A DNA stretch of 64,000 nucleotides from Prevotellaceae bacterium MN60 (GCA_900199555.1 FZQZ01000008.1:1-64000); one strand, 5' to 3'; shown: positions 1 to 7,369, numbered from the stretch's first letter. Notes: generated from the sequence alone by a model not told the origin. Made by a program: numbers and translations.

Positions 1-451
1 CTACACCCAGCACCTTTGCCATTTCGTGCTGGTTGTCTATCAGGTTGCCCCATTCTTGGCGAGCCTTAAACACGATTTTCAGTCCCTCACCGCTTGGAGT
101 GATATAGACAAGTAAGATGCCTAACTTCTTCAAATCACCATGAACCTTTAACCATTCACCATGAACCTCATGTGGATTCTTCACGTGATCCACGTCCATC
201 ACTACCAGTCCCGTCAACCTTGTTGCAGCCTGCTTGCGCCATGCCCCAGTCTTACCCGACTTCGATGTCGTATCATCAAAAGTTGCTTGGAAGATAAATG
301 CTGGCAATTTACGCTTCAGTGCTGCATCATGCGTTTCACGATACCTGTCTATATTCTCGTTCCACTGTGTCGCCCTGACGAGCGCATAAAACTGCGCTTC
401 GTCAACGGGCAACGTGGGGTTTACAAAATTCTTCTGATAACAAAATCCCAT
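1..451 (-). CDS. BT4734/VirE-type primase-like protein, N-terminal part (runs off the window)
   Basis: The minus strand reads open from an ATG at 451 to the window edge, giving about 150 residues. It contains GLVVMDVDHV (around residues 80-89) and ITPSGEGLKIVFKA, the pattern of the BT4734-like N-terminal domain found in Bacteroidetes VirE/primase-helicase proteins of prophages and conjugative elements. The acidic DVDHV segment resembles a primase metal-binding site. It starts 3 bases after the stop of the upstream small gene, so both are probably one transcript. The C-terminal part (usually a helicase or DUF3987 region) lies outside the window. Family assignment is from motif recognition; the exact role is inferred. 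Confidence 0.7.
   Translation of the reverse strand, partial: MGFCYQKNFVNPTLPVDEAQFYALVRATQWNENIDRYRETHDAALKRKLPAFIFQATFDDTTSKSGKTGAWRKQAATRLTGLVVMDVDHVKNPHEVHGEWLKVHGDLKKLGILLVYITPSGEGLKIVFKARQEWGNLIDNQHEMAKVLGV
133..167. repeat. Five heptad repeats inside the primase-like reading frame
   Basis: Five consecutive 7-base units of consensus ATNAACC (plus strand) lie inside the primase-like gene and are read as VHGEW, LKVHGD and similar. The same style of heptad occurs at many other places in the window. Confidence 0.6.
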
Positions 452-454
452 GGC

Positions 455-790
455 CTAGCAAAATTCTATCAGTTCTCTATCAATCATTGTGTCCTTAGCC
501 TGCTTGTTTCCCAAGTCCATCTGTGCCATGATGCGTGCTGTGCCTATGCGCTTCTGAAAAGCCTCGCGACGTATAATCAGCGTCTTTGTCTCTTTCAGCC
601 ATCCGTTGTCCAGCTCTGCTAGGGTCTTGCACTCAGGCATATATCCTGGCATTCTCGATTTTCTTACATAGGCGTTAAACTGCTTCTCGCCTGTAAACTC
701 GTCATAATGTAGTGAGCCCTGTACATACTCACCCTTACGCATACGATTCAATACTGTGTCGTCAATCTTAACTTTGATAATTACTTCCAT
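455..790 (-). CDS. Hypothetical protein, 111 aa
   Basis: A small protein rich in charged residues, with no signal peptide or membrane segment. I do not recognise a family. It lies 3 bases upstream of the primase-like gene on the same strand, so it is probably part of the same mobile-element replication operon. Its N-terminus (MEVIIKVKIDD) looks like a beta strand. The plus-strand frame that overlaps it covers the primase start as well and looks like a shadow. Confidence 0.55.
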   Translation of the reverse strand: MEVIIKVKIDDTVLNRMRKGEYVQGSLHYDEFTGEKQFNAYVRKSRMPGYMPECKTLAELDNGWLKETKTLIIRREAFQKRIGTARIMAQMDLGNKQAKDTMIDRELIEFC

Positions 791-904
791 TTCTTTGAGT
801 TGTTTTTGCGAGAGAAGATTTTGAGATTGGCGCCTACACCAGTTTCCTGATGCTCAATTGATTCCCTCACTTCAACTCAAGGTTATTACATTATTTCTTT
901 AGTT

Positions 905-1483
905 TTATTTTATGATAAACATTTCTCTGTCTTTTTGGCTTACCATTGCCAGTAGTCTTTCATTCGTTTCCAACTTCTTTGAGGTTACAGAGATGCCTGC
1001 GTTTACCTCCAATGCCTCAAAATACTGTCGTACACAAGCCATCAGTTCGTCTATCGTAGAAAAGTTGTTGGCTTTAGCGAGAAATCTCGTTTCCGCACAA
1101 GAGATGAAGAATCGGTATCTTATTTCATTCTCCTTCGGATTAAAATGTTCCAGAAGTTGTACCTTCATTTCCAGTGAGTCGTGAAGCCATTCAACACCCC
1201 ATTTTGTAAGTTTTGCCAGCTGTTTTTTCAGCAAGCAGTTAACATCTCTGTCAGCCTGCACCCCACAACCTAACAACTTAGCAATGGTCAGCGACTCCAC
1301 CTTCTCACCTTCTAAACACAACAGATGGAACTCTTCTTCGGGTTCGTAGAAACTTGCAGGATGATTACAAAGTATCATCGGCTCCTGACCTTGTTCCACC
1401 GTCATCCACTTATCAGCATCTACTAACATACACCTGTGTAACACTCCCGAATATTTATCGTATAAAAAAGCCTTCTGTAACAT
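905..1483 (-). CDS. Hypothetical protein, 192 aa
   Basis: A soluble protein with no recognised domain. The C-terminal half is helical and charged. It follows the 92-aa OB-fold-like gene by 10 bases on the same strand and precedes the primase block, so it is probably an accessory replication or maintenance gene of the element. The short overlapping frame on the plus strand (912-1184) has low-complexity composition and is discarded. Confidence 0.55.
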   Translation of the reverse strand: MLQKAFLYDKYSGVLHRCMLVDADKWMTVEQGQEPMILCNHPASFYEPEEEFHLLCLEGEKVESLTIAKLLGCGVQADRDVNCLLKKQLAKLTKWGVEWLHDSLEMKVQLLEHFNPKENEIRYRFFISCAETRFLAKANNFSTIDELMACVRQYFEALEVNAGISVTSKKLETNERLLAMVSQKDREMFIIK

Positions 1484-1493
1484 ACCTGCATTA

Positions 1494-1772
1494 CTATTTA
1501 ATCTCTACAATCTCAGTTGCCACGATGTCCTGATAATAGGCACCATTTGCCTCATGGGTAGTAAAGCGCAGGCTTGCCACCACCACCTTACCTGTTTCAT
1601 ACTTCTTCAGGGCGATGTCACCCAGCAGGGCACACTGATACTCGTCTTCATAGTCACCACCCAACTCACGCAGTCGAATGTAGCACTTAGCCAACTGGCC
1701 ATTCTCTGATTTCTTACTTGTGACATAGACAGGTTCCGTCTGACTAATCACCTTACATATTTTTGTTTGCAT
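1494..1772 (-). CDS. Small OB-fold-like (DUF3127-like) protein, 92 aa
   Basis: The C-terminal segment (about residues 57-90: ETGKVVVASLRFTTHE, then YYQDIVATEIVEI) matches the shape of small single-strand-binding OB-fold proteins of the DUF3127 type seen in Bacteroidetes phages and elements. That suggests single-stranded DNA binding during element replication, which is inference. It begins the operon that continues through the 192-aa gene. A terminator for the gene upstream lies just before it, at 1849-1884, so it should have its own promoter in the 1773-1848 stretch. A TAATTTTG -7-like box is visible there, without a clear -33 box. Confidence 0.5.
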   Translation of the reverse strand: MQTKICKVISQTEPVYVTSKKSENGQLAKCYIRLRELGGDYEDEYQCALLGDIALKKYETGKVVVASLRFTTHEANGAYYQDIVATEIVEIK

Positions 1773-1848
1773 AATATTGTTATCAAACCGCTACCCGAAA
1801 CCTCACCGTGAGCGCCTCTTTGTCGGATTGACAATGCAAAATTAGGCA

Positions 1849-1884
1849 CAAAAAAACGGCGACGGAAGTAATTTTCCATCGCCG
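1849..1884 (-). terminator. Rho-independent terminator after the S24 protease gene
   Basis: On the minus strand an 11-base stem (CGGCGATGGAA with TTCCGTCGCCG, one G-U pair; plus-strand arms 1857-1867 and 1874-1884) is followed directly by a run of T. It should end the transcript of the S24 gene before the next operon. Confidence 0.8.
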
Positions 1885-1988
1885 TAGAGTTTCTGGGAGT
1901 TTTATGTAGAGTTTTAGGCTTTTCTGGGAGTTTTTGCTAAAAAGAGGCAAAAATCACGTAGAGTTTCGGGAGTTTTTCTGGGAGTTTT
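1884..1988. repeat. Interspersed short repeats GTAGAGTTT and TCTGGGAGTTTT
   Basis: GTAGAGTTT occurs at 1884, 1906 and 1958. TCTGGGAGTTTT occurs at 1892, 1923 and 1977, with a near copy at 1966. The set lies between the stop of the S24 gene and its terminator, in a noncoding stretch. Function unknown. Confidence 0.6.
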
Positions 1989-2837
1989 TTATGCTATCAA
2001 AAGCCTTTTCATTTCCTGCGCTAAACAAAGGTAGTCATTAAAACGCTTACCCTGCACTGGCGCATTATCCTCTCTCCACAAGTTTACAGGCTTAGCAAAA
2101 CTCAGCATTGCCAGGCGCTGTATCTCGTCGCGTACTGGTAGATGCTCATGCTCTGGCACCTCATCTTTTACCATCGTGCAAAACTGCTCATAGTCATTTT
2201 CCGTCACCACTTTTAGGTCTGCCATTGCCCTATACACTGCATACCATTGTCTGCCTATTACCACGTTAGGAGCTATCTCTCTGATGGCAAACCTTATGCG
2301 CCTCTTACTTATCTGCTGAGCCTTTACAGTTGCAGTGCGCTCTTTACGTATAGCCCTTATACATTGTTTATAAGCCACCCTTGGAGCCTTTTTCACAATC
2401 TCCCTTACTGTACCGAATATCCTTGCATTCATCTTTTCATCCAGCATTATCGGATGATATGCCTCATTCTGAGGTATCAGCCATTTCTGCCCCTCTTCAT
2501 CCTCACAGTAAGTTTTTAGCGTACATTCTCCGTCGATATATGCCAGCACAATGTCGCCATCATACGGCGTGGCATCCGACAACACTTTTACCACATCGCC
2601 TGTTGTAATGCCCACATCCTTCATGGAGTCACCTTTCACCGACACCATAAATTCAGGCTGTAAAGACAACAACTCTTTAGGAAAAGATGTCATTTCCACA
2701 TTATCACCACTACACATGGTAGGGTTGCCACAGGGTACCGATGCATCGTACATAGGAATTTCCGTATCGCACAGCATCGGGTTTAGGCCTTGCTTCTCCA
2801 GTTCTTGAAACAATGCCTTTAGTTCGTCAATTGTCAT
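1989..2837 (-). CDS. UmuD-like S24 autoprotease with a C-terminal extension, 282 aa
   Basis: Residues 30-150 form an S24/LexA-type protease: a Cys36-Gly37 cleavage site in VPCGNPT (compare VQCGFPS in UmuD), nucleophile Ser71 in VKGDSM, and general-base Lys108 in CTLKTY. The cleavage site to serine spacing of 35 matches UmuD. There is no N-terminal HTH, so it is not a classic phage repressor. Residues 155-282 are an extra basic, helical region I cannot name, so the protein is about twice the length of UmuD. It is monocistronic, with its own terminator. Likely roles are an SOS-responsive regulator or polymerase accessory of the element; no umuC is adjacent. Confidence 0.75.
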   Translation of the reverse strand: MTIDELKALFQELEKQGLNPMLCDTEIPMYDASVPCGNPTMCSGDNVEMTSFPKELLSLQPEFMVSVKGDSMKDVGITTGDVVKVLSDATPYDGDIVLAYIDGECTLKTYCEDEEGQKWLIPQNEAYHPIMLDEKMNARIFGTVREIVKKAPRVAYKQCIRAIRKERTATVKAQQISKRRIRFAIREIAPNVVIGRQWYAVYRAMADLKVVTENDYEQFCTMVKDEVPEHEHLPVRDEIQRLAMLSFAKPVNLWREDNAPVQGKRFNDYLCLAQEMKRLLIA

Positions 2838-2858
2838 AGTATTCTTTTTACCTTTTGT

Positions 2859-2881
2859 GTGTTTATAATTAGTGTTTATAA
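2859..2881. promoter_or_regulatory. Direct repeat upstream of the S24 gene, possible operator
   Basis: GTGTTTATAA is present twice (2859-2868 and 2872-2881), 13 bases apart, about 20-45 bases upstream of the S24 start. The position fits an operator, but no binding protein is shown by the sequence. Confidence 0.3.
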
Positions 2882-2892
2882 CACGTGGGGAC

Positions 2893-2920
2893 TAACACGC
2901 GGGGACAGTCCCCCTGTGCG
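2893..2920. repeat. 28-base REP-like repeat, left of the R-M cassette
   Basis: Identical over 28 bases to 5156-5183. It contains the dyad GGGGAC-A-GTCCCC and is preceded by a partial copy (ACACGTGGGGACT). Short GGGGACAGTCCCC palindromes are typical of REP elements mobilised by Y1 transposases. Confidence 0.75.
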
Positions 2921-2981
2921 ACTAATAATAGCAATATAGGATAATGGAATAGTGTAGATGAAGGAAAACATATAGCAATAC

Positions 2982-3743
2982 TTATTTTTTAGCCTTTACT
3001 AATGCTTTTAATTCTGCCTTAGTTAATTTCTTTGGATATTTAGATTTCACATCCATCCATCTAGGTAACAATAAATCCCTACCATAGTATTTTTTATAAT
3101 TAGCACATAGATTTTTACCCCATTCTTCTGCAATGGTTGAGCGGGTATCGTGATAAACATAAATAGTCTGCTCTAGGGCAGCTAAGAAATCTTCTAGGCT
3201 TTCAAATGTAGGATAATCCGTATTTCCAGAATACCAGGTAGCAGGGCGAATGTTATTTATAACCTTATTACGGTATTGTACTTTAATTGGCCAAACACTA
3301 CTAGAGCAACTGATTTCCCATACATTTTTTAACCAACAATCTTCAATAACGACTAAGCCACCATCTTCCATCCTATATTTGATAAGAAGATATTTCGCGT
3401 GTAGTTTCCACGGATTTTCTATCACTTCATTTATATAGCCACGAAATGCACCTATATCAAAATTGGGGCTACCAGTGAAAGACTTAACTTCTAACCATCC
3501 TTCATTTCGATTATCGAGATCTAACCAAAAATCTGGGGAAGATTGACCAGGATTATGTATGTTATCGAAGCCTTTATTATCCATCCACTTAGCAAGCCAT
3601 TCTTCTAAGATATTGCCTACTACGTTGTTTTGCTCGACAACAATATCAAAATCCCTCAGGTTGAATTTTATAAACCCATCAGCACCAACAAGCTTAAATT
3701 CGTCTTTAAGTGCAGAATAAATCTGTTCGGCAGTTACTTTCAT
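2982..3743 (-). CDS. Type II restriction endonuclease, NgoBV/NlaIV-like
   Basis: The protein (253 aa) has a PD-(D/E)xK nuclease core: Pro70-Asp71 in SSPDFWLD and Glu85-Val86-Lys87 in GWLEVKSF. The N-terminal part (TAEQIY, GFIKFNL, NNVVGNILEEWL) resembles the NgoBV/NlaIV family, which cuts GGNNCC. The specificity is an inference from remembered family features. The gene follows its cytosine methyltransferase by 26 bases on the same strand, so methylase is made first. Both genes are visibly AT-richer than the neighbouring chromosome, which fits recent transfer. Confidence 0.7.
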   Translation of the reverse strand: MKVTAEQIYSALKDEFKLVGADGFIKFNLRDFDIVVEQNNVVGNILEEWLAKWMDNKGFDNIHNPGQSSPDFWLDLDNRNEGWLEVKSFTGSPNFDIGAFRGYINEVIENPWKLHAKYLLIKYRMEDGGLVVIEDCWLKNVWEISCSSSVWPIKVQYRNKVINNIRPATWYSGNTDYPTFESLEDFLAALEQTIYVYHDTRSTIAEEWGKNLCANYKKYYGRDLLLPRWMDVKSKYPKKLTKAELKALVKAKK

Positions 3744-3769
3744 ATTTATATTGTTTTTAATTATTTCTA

Positions 3770-5077
3770 TTATAGTTTCTCTACTAATCTAGTGGCTACT
3801 GCTTTGATTACTGGTACTACTACGGTATTCCCTAGAAGGTCAAAACCATTAGCTTCATCTATATCAAACTTAAAAGATTCTGGATAGCCAAATAGTCTTA
3901 ATCCTTCCCTTAATGTTAGGGTACGCAAACCGCCATTATCAATTACATATAGGTGTTGCATATCTGTAGCTACTAAAGTAGGTGCTACTTCTTTGGGGGA
4001 TAGTATCTTACCCACTTCATAACTGAGCTTACCAGCTACAATATTATACCCTTTGGGCTTAGTTGTATCACTAATTCTTCTGGATGTAGTTACTACTTTC
4101 CCATTTGGTGCTATATGTTTTTCCGTTATTTGTTTTTTAGGATGTTCGTACCTAACATATCCTTTAGCGGTCAAATCATCTAGCATTTCTTGCAGATTAT
4201 CATTCTGGTAGAAATCTTCTATTTGTGATTTTGTAAGCGGCATACCATCCATCCATTTTATACCAATAATATCAGCCCATTTCTTCTTTCTTCTTTCAGT
4301 TAAAAGAAGATTTAAGAAACGCTTTTCTTCGTCTGTTACAGGGCCTTTTAATTCTAAATCCCAACTATGTATATTAGATGTGCCACCCCTTTTGTCTTTA
4401 ATAGCCTTTCCAGATAATTCTTCTACCGTGAATTTTTCTAGTAGTAACTTAACAAATGGGGAATCAGATGTAGGCTTACCCGATTCTAGTATTTTCCCCA
4501 GCTTCTTTTGTGTCTGTGGGAATTTCTCTAGTGATATAGGGCTATCACATAGATCTTTTCTAATACCTATAATATATATACGCTTTCTTTCTTGTGGTAC
4601 ACCAAAATCTATAGAATTAAGTACTTTGTAAGATACCCAGTAATCGGCAGCATCTAGGTTACTTAAAATAACTTCTAAAGTATTTCCGCCATCATGATTA
4701 ACTAAGCCTTCTACATTTTCTAATATGAATCCTTTGGGCTTTTTCTCTAAGATGATTCTTTCTACATCAAAGAATAATGTACCCCTAGTGTCTGCAAAAC
4801 CATCCCTATTACCAGCAGCACTAAAGGCTTGACAGGGAAAACCACCACATAGTATATCAAAATCTGGGATAGTACTAGCTTCCACTTTAGTAATATCCCC
4901 AGTTATTTTGTCTTTAGGGTGATTCTGCTTTAATACTTTTATAGCGTGTTCTTTGATTTCGGATGTAAATACGCATTTAGGAGTATAGCCAGCCTTTCTT
5001 AAAGCCAGTTCTAATCCTAATCTTATACCACCTATTCCTGCAAACAGGTCGATAAACTTAATTACTTCTTTTGCCAT
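3770..5077 (-). CDS. DNA (cytosine-5-)-methyltransferase
   Basis: A complete C5-methyltransferase of 435 aa. Motif I is FIDLFAGIGGIRLG (residues 8-21), motif IV is GGFPCQAFS with catalytic Cys82, motif VI is ENV (120-122), motif VIII is QERKRIYIIG, and motifs IX-X are LREGLRLFGYP and LLGNTVVVPV near the C-terminus. The region of about residues 200-345 between motifs VIII and IX is the target-recognition domain. It protects host DNA against the adjacent endonuclease. M.NgoBV/NlaIV-type specificity (GGNNCC) is inferred from the partner. Confidence 0.92.
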   Translation of the reverse strand: MAKEVIKFIDLFAGIGGIRLGLELALRKAGYTPKCVFTSEIKEHAIKVLKQNHPKDKITGDITKVEASTIPDFDILCGGFPCQAFSAAGNRDGFADTRGTLFFDVERIILEKKPKGFILENVEGLVNHDGGNTLEVILSNLDAADYWVSYKVLNSIDFGVPQERKRIYIIGIRKDLCDSPISLEKFPQTQKKLGKILESGKPTSDSPFVKLLLEKFTVEELSGKAIKDKRGGTSNIHSWDLELKGPVTDEEKRFLNLLLTERRKKKWADIIGIKWMDGMPLTKSQIEDFYQNDNLQEMLDDLTAKGYVRYEHPKKQITEKHIAPNGKVVTTSRRISDTTKPKGYNIVAGKLSYEVGKILSPKEVAPTLVATDMQHLYVIDNGGLRTLTLREGLRLFGYPESFKFDIDEANGFDLLGNTVVVPVIKAVATRLVEKL

Positions 5078-5155
5078 TCCATTACTATTAGTAATACTTC
5101 AAACTGCAAAGGTACTCAATTTTCAGCAGATTTTAACGATTAAAACACAATTTAA

Positions 5156-5183
5156 TAACACGCGGGGACAGTCCCCCTGTGCG
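5156..5183. repeat. 28-base REP-like repeat, right of the R-M cassette
   Basis: Exact second copy of 2893-2920, in the same orientation, 79 bases upstream of the methyltransferase start. Confidence 0.75.
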
Positions 5184-5238
5184 TATGTAAGATATATCTT
5201 ATCCATAAACAATATATTATGTGTTGTTTTACTATGAT

Positions 5239-5577
5239 TTAATTCAGGTAGAAATTTTCTAGCGTACCATTCTCAAATTCAAACTTATAAATTTGAGTGT
5301 CGTCGCTATAATAGTATTTTAATGTTTCGTTAATTGTATTCCCGTAAGAACTAGCTCTCTTGTCGTTTGGTTCGCCAAGAAGCAGGATAACAGAATCTTT
5401 AGGCATACCGAGGTGTAGCGTTACTATTCCTTCATCTGTCTGCACTTCAAACGGTCGATTCTTCTCACTATCCGACGCCATCATAAAAAATGAGGTGGCG
5501 AAGTAGATGAGAGCCAATACACCATATACTAAAAGGCAGCCCAAGCATCCGTATTTAATTACTTTTTTTGTTTCCAT
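5239..5577 (-). CDS. Membrane-anchored protein with BamE/SmpA-like domain, 112 aa
   Basis: An N-terminal hydrophobic segment (about residues 8-33) anchors the protein. The exported part (about residues 44-112) has the LHLGMPKDSVILLLGEPNDK ... LKYYY ... YKFEFENGTLENF pattern of the SmpA/OmlA/BamE fold (small beta-sheet domain in outer-membrane assembly lipoproteins). No lipobox is seen. It is 16 bases downstream of a lipoprotein gene on the same strand. Role unknown; a structural domain rather than an enzyme. Confidence 0.55.
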   Translation of the reverse strand: METKKVIKYGCLGCLLVYGVLALIYFATSFFMMASDSEKNRPFEVQTDEGIVTLHLGMPKDSVILLLGEPNDKRASSYGNTINETLKYYYSDDTQIYKFEFENGTLENFYLN

Positions 5578-5593
5578 ATATTACTCCTTCCTC

Positions 5594-5932
5594 TTAAAAC
5601 TCGATATGATATTCTTCTTTCCATTCATCGTTGATGAAAATATGAATGCCACCCAGTGCTATATAAATGTTTTGAATGATGTCGGGATATAATGAGTCTT
5701 CCTTCGCTGCTGGATACTGCACGACAAAATGGTCCACTTTCTGGGTAAAGCGGGCTATGCTATCGGCAGTAACAGAAGGAAGATTCTTGGATTCGGCATA
5801 ATAAGCCACCATCTCCGGATAGTGCTCAATATCCTTTTCGCAAGAGCAAAAACAAAGGGGGAGCAATAATAGGAGTAGGGGAAATATTCCTCTCTTTATC
5901 AGCGTTTTATATGTGTTGTTGTATGCGTTCAT
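5594..5932 (-). CDS. Small lipoprotein, 112 aa
   Basis: Residues 12-31 form a signal peptide (IKRGIFPLLLLLLPL) ending in the lipobox CFCSC, so the mature protein starts at Cys31. The rest is acidic and unrecognised. It has a Bacteroidetes-type promoter just upstream (5958-5989). It is followed by the BamE-like gene, and the two may act together in the envelope. Confidence 0.6.
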   Translation of the reverse strand: MNAYNNTYKTLIKRGIFPLLLLLLPLCFCSCEKDIEHYPEMVAYYAESKNLPSVTADSIARFTQKVDHFVVQYPAAKEDSLYPDIIQNIYIALGGIHIFINDEWKEEYHIEF

Positions 5933-5957
5933 GATGAATGGTTAGTGAATGTGCCTA

Positions 5958-5989
5958 CAAAGGTAATTAAAATATGACGATATGCCAAG
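5958..5989 (-). promoter_or_regulatory. Probable promoter of the small lipoprotein gene
   Basis: On the minus strand CTTG (5986-5989), a 20-base gap and TACCTTTG (5958-5965) match the Bacteroidetes -33/-7 consensus, with one mismatch in the -33 box. It lies 26 bases before the lipoprotein ATG. Confidence 0.45.
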
Positions 5990-6198
5990 AAAAACACAAA
6001 AAATAATCGCCCCACATTCACATGCAGAGCGATGAAAAACAAAAAATTTCTAAACGGGTTTTCCTTCTGTTCTCACGAACAAAACGGAAAAGAAAAAACA
6101 CACACCAAAATACAATGTCCATAAGAACACTGTACCTATGAAAAACGCTGCAAAGGTAATGCAAAACGAACAATACACCAAATTTTGGAGCAGCAAAA

Positions 6199-6267
6199 GT
6201 CAACGAATATAGGAAATGTCAACCTTTTCAGGAATAGCGTCAACTAATATAGGATTCAGAAGTCAAC
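6199..6267. repeat. Four GTCAAC sites spaced 19-23 bases
   Basis: GTCAAC starts at 6199, 6218, 6239 and 6262. Two of them extend to GTCAACKAATATAGGA. The spacing is about two helical turns, as in operator or iteron arrays. Confidence 0.55.
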
Positions 6268-6307
6268 TTTTTCCGTATGAATGCACCACACCGCGTCACC
6301 GCGTCAC

Positions 6308-6470
6308 CGCGTCGCGCGTCATTTGTATGTAACTAATGTTAGGTAATGGCGCAGCAAAATATATAATATTATAGTTTATATATTATATATATTATAATAT
6401 ATATAATATATAAAAGTAATACTCACTGTGTTGTGATGCAAAATCGAAATGACGCATGACGCGCGACGCG
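6308..6470. repeat. 15-base inverted repeat flanking an AT-only palindromic core
   Basis: CGCGTCGCGCGTCAT (6308-6322) is the exact reverse complement of 6456-6470. Between the arms, about 6357-6416, the sequence is almost only A and T in alternating ATAT palindromes. The left arm ends a run of ACCGCGTC units. Confidence 0.75.
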
Positions 6471-6630
6471 CCCAGTACGATTATTGTCTGCATCCCTATT
6501 TTGCTCCTTCGCATCCAACCATATTTTGCTCGTAAATTACGTAAGGCGCGAAATCGTGCAAACCGTGCTGAAAATCGGCCCTTATCGATAGCCAAAATTT
6601 GGCGTTGCGCGCGAAAGGCAGTACTTTTGC

Positions 6631-6764
6631 ATTGTGTCGTCAAACTCCGAGAATTATGCTGTCAAACTCATCGAATTATGCCGTCAAACGAGTACAAAAG
6701 TAATGCTTGCATTAATTTTGTCGAGTGCAGGCATTATCGACGACAGTCAATTATGCCGTCAAAC
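6631..6764 (+). repeat. Iteron-like array, four copies of ATTATGCCGTCAAAC
   Basis: Copies start at 6631 (diverged), 6653, 6675 and 6750. The first three are spaced exactly 22 bases apart. They lie 40-175 bases upstream of the small HTH gene, so they could be its operators or origin-like iterons. Confidence 0.7.
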
Positions 6765-6804
6765 TATTCGCAATACAGAAACAAGAAAAATAGAGCCAAA
6801 AACA

Positions 6805-6987
6805 ATGAAACATTCCTACAGTAAATCAGAGCTAGCAACAATGGCTGGTGTCTCCTACAGCACCTTTTATCGCTACCTGAAAACCCGAAGAAGTCGCTTC
6901 GATCAGATGGGACTTAGCATCTATGCCAAGAAGCTACCTCTCAGCGTTGTCAAAGACATCTGTGATGATTACTGCTTCGATTTGTAA
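6805..6987 (+). CDS. Small HTH DNA-binding protein, 60 aa
   Basis: The start is the ATG at 6805; longer forms would read through the iteron array. Residues 5-35 (YSKSELATMAGVSYSTFYRYL) look like a helix-turn-helix, and the rest (YAKKLPLSVVKDICDDY) a short C-terminal helix. Related short proteins are often found next to HU-like genes in Bacteroidales. It may bind the GTCAA(A)C arrays upstream and thereby regulate itself and the HU-like gene. That link is inferred from position only. Confidence 0.6.
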   Translation: MKHSYSKSELATMAGVSYSTFYRYLKTRRSRFDQMGLSIYAKKLPLSVVKDICDDYCFDL

Positions 6988-7369
6988 GGTCACACCGAGA
7001 GATTAATTGTCACACAGAAATATCAGAAATAACAGAAATTTATCCCTGCTTTATAGCCGCCCCTTATCAAGGGGCTCAAAATCTGTGGTTTCTGTGATTT
7101 CTGTGTGACATAAAAAATATTTTTCTTTCAGTGTGCGGAAGTCGTCAAATCTCGTCAACGCCCTTCTCAAATGTAGTAACTTTGCACTGTCAATCGGAGG
7201 TACGGGGGTACGAAGGTACGGAGGTACGAGAATACCTCAAGCCGAGAAAAGCCCTAAGCGCGCAAGAGCTACAAAGCGGAGAAACATTTCTCGTACCCTC
7301 GGCCTCGCAAGAGGCTGACCCCCGCACCCCCGAACCCTCGAAACATTAACCATTAAAAATTTAAGTATT
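6988..7369. other. Noncoding stretch between HTH and HU-like genes
   Basis: Contains a long imperfect inverted repeat (7009-7109), a further pair of GTCAAA/GTCAAC sites at 7144 and 7154, a TAACTTTG -7-like box (7177-7184) that may start the HU-like transcript, and a run of GGTACG-type short repeats (about 7198-7230). No gene is supported. Confidence 0.5.
7009..7109. repeat. Inverted repeat with nested hairpin
   Basis: GTCACACAGAAAT (7009-7021) pairs exactly with 7097-7109, and the pairing continues imperfectly inward. A second stem CCCCTT/AAGGGG sits in the centre (7060-7074). It could be a bidirectional terminator or a mobile palindrome. Confidence 0.6.

Larger units (their letters stand above)
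5933..6804. other. Noncoding, repeat-rich stretch
   Basis: About 870 bases without a credible gene. It holds four GTCAAC sites (6199-6267), three ACCGCGTC units (6296-6313), a 15-base inverted repeat around an AT-only palindromic core (6308-6470), and an iteron-like array (6631-6764). A second TAnnTTTG-like box is visible on the minus strand near 6152, without a gene after it. The frames annotated by ORF length here have no family resemblance. Confidence 0.6.

Noticed and set aside
161-622. Plus-strand frame of 153 aa
   Set aside because: It is antisense to the primase-like gene and its upstream neighbour, has Cys/His-rich shadow composition and no family features.
6199-6764. Possible CRISPR array
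   Set aside because: The repeats are 6-15 bases, not 25-40, the spacers are not unique spacer-like segments of fixed length, and there are no cas genes.
6634-6804. Longer N-terminus for the small HTH protein
   Set aside because: The extension reads through the iteron array, and the HTH domain starts right after the ATG at 6805.
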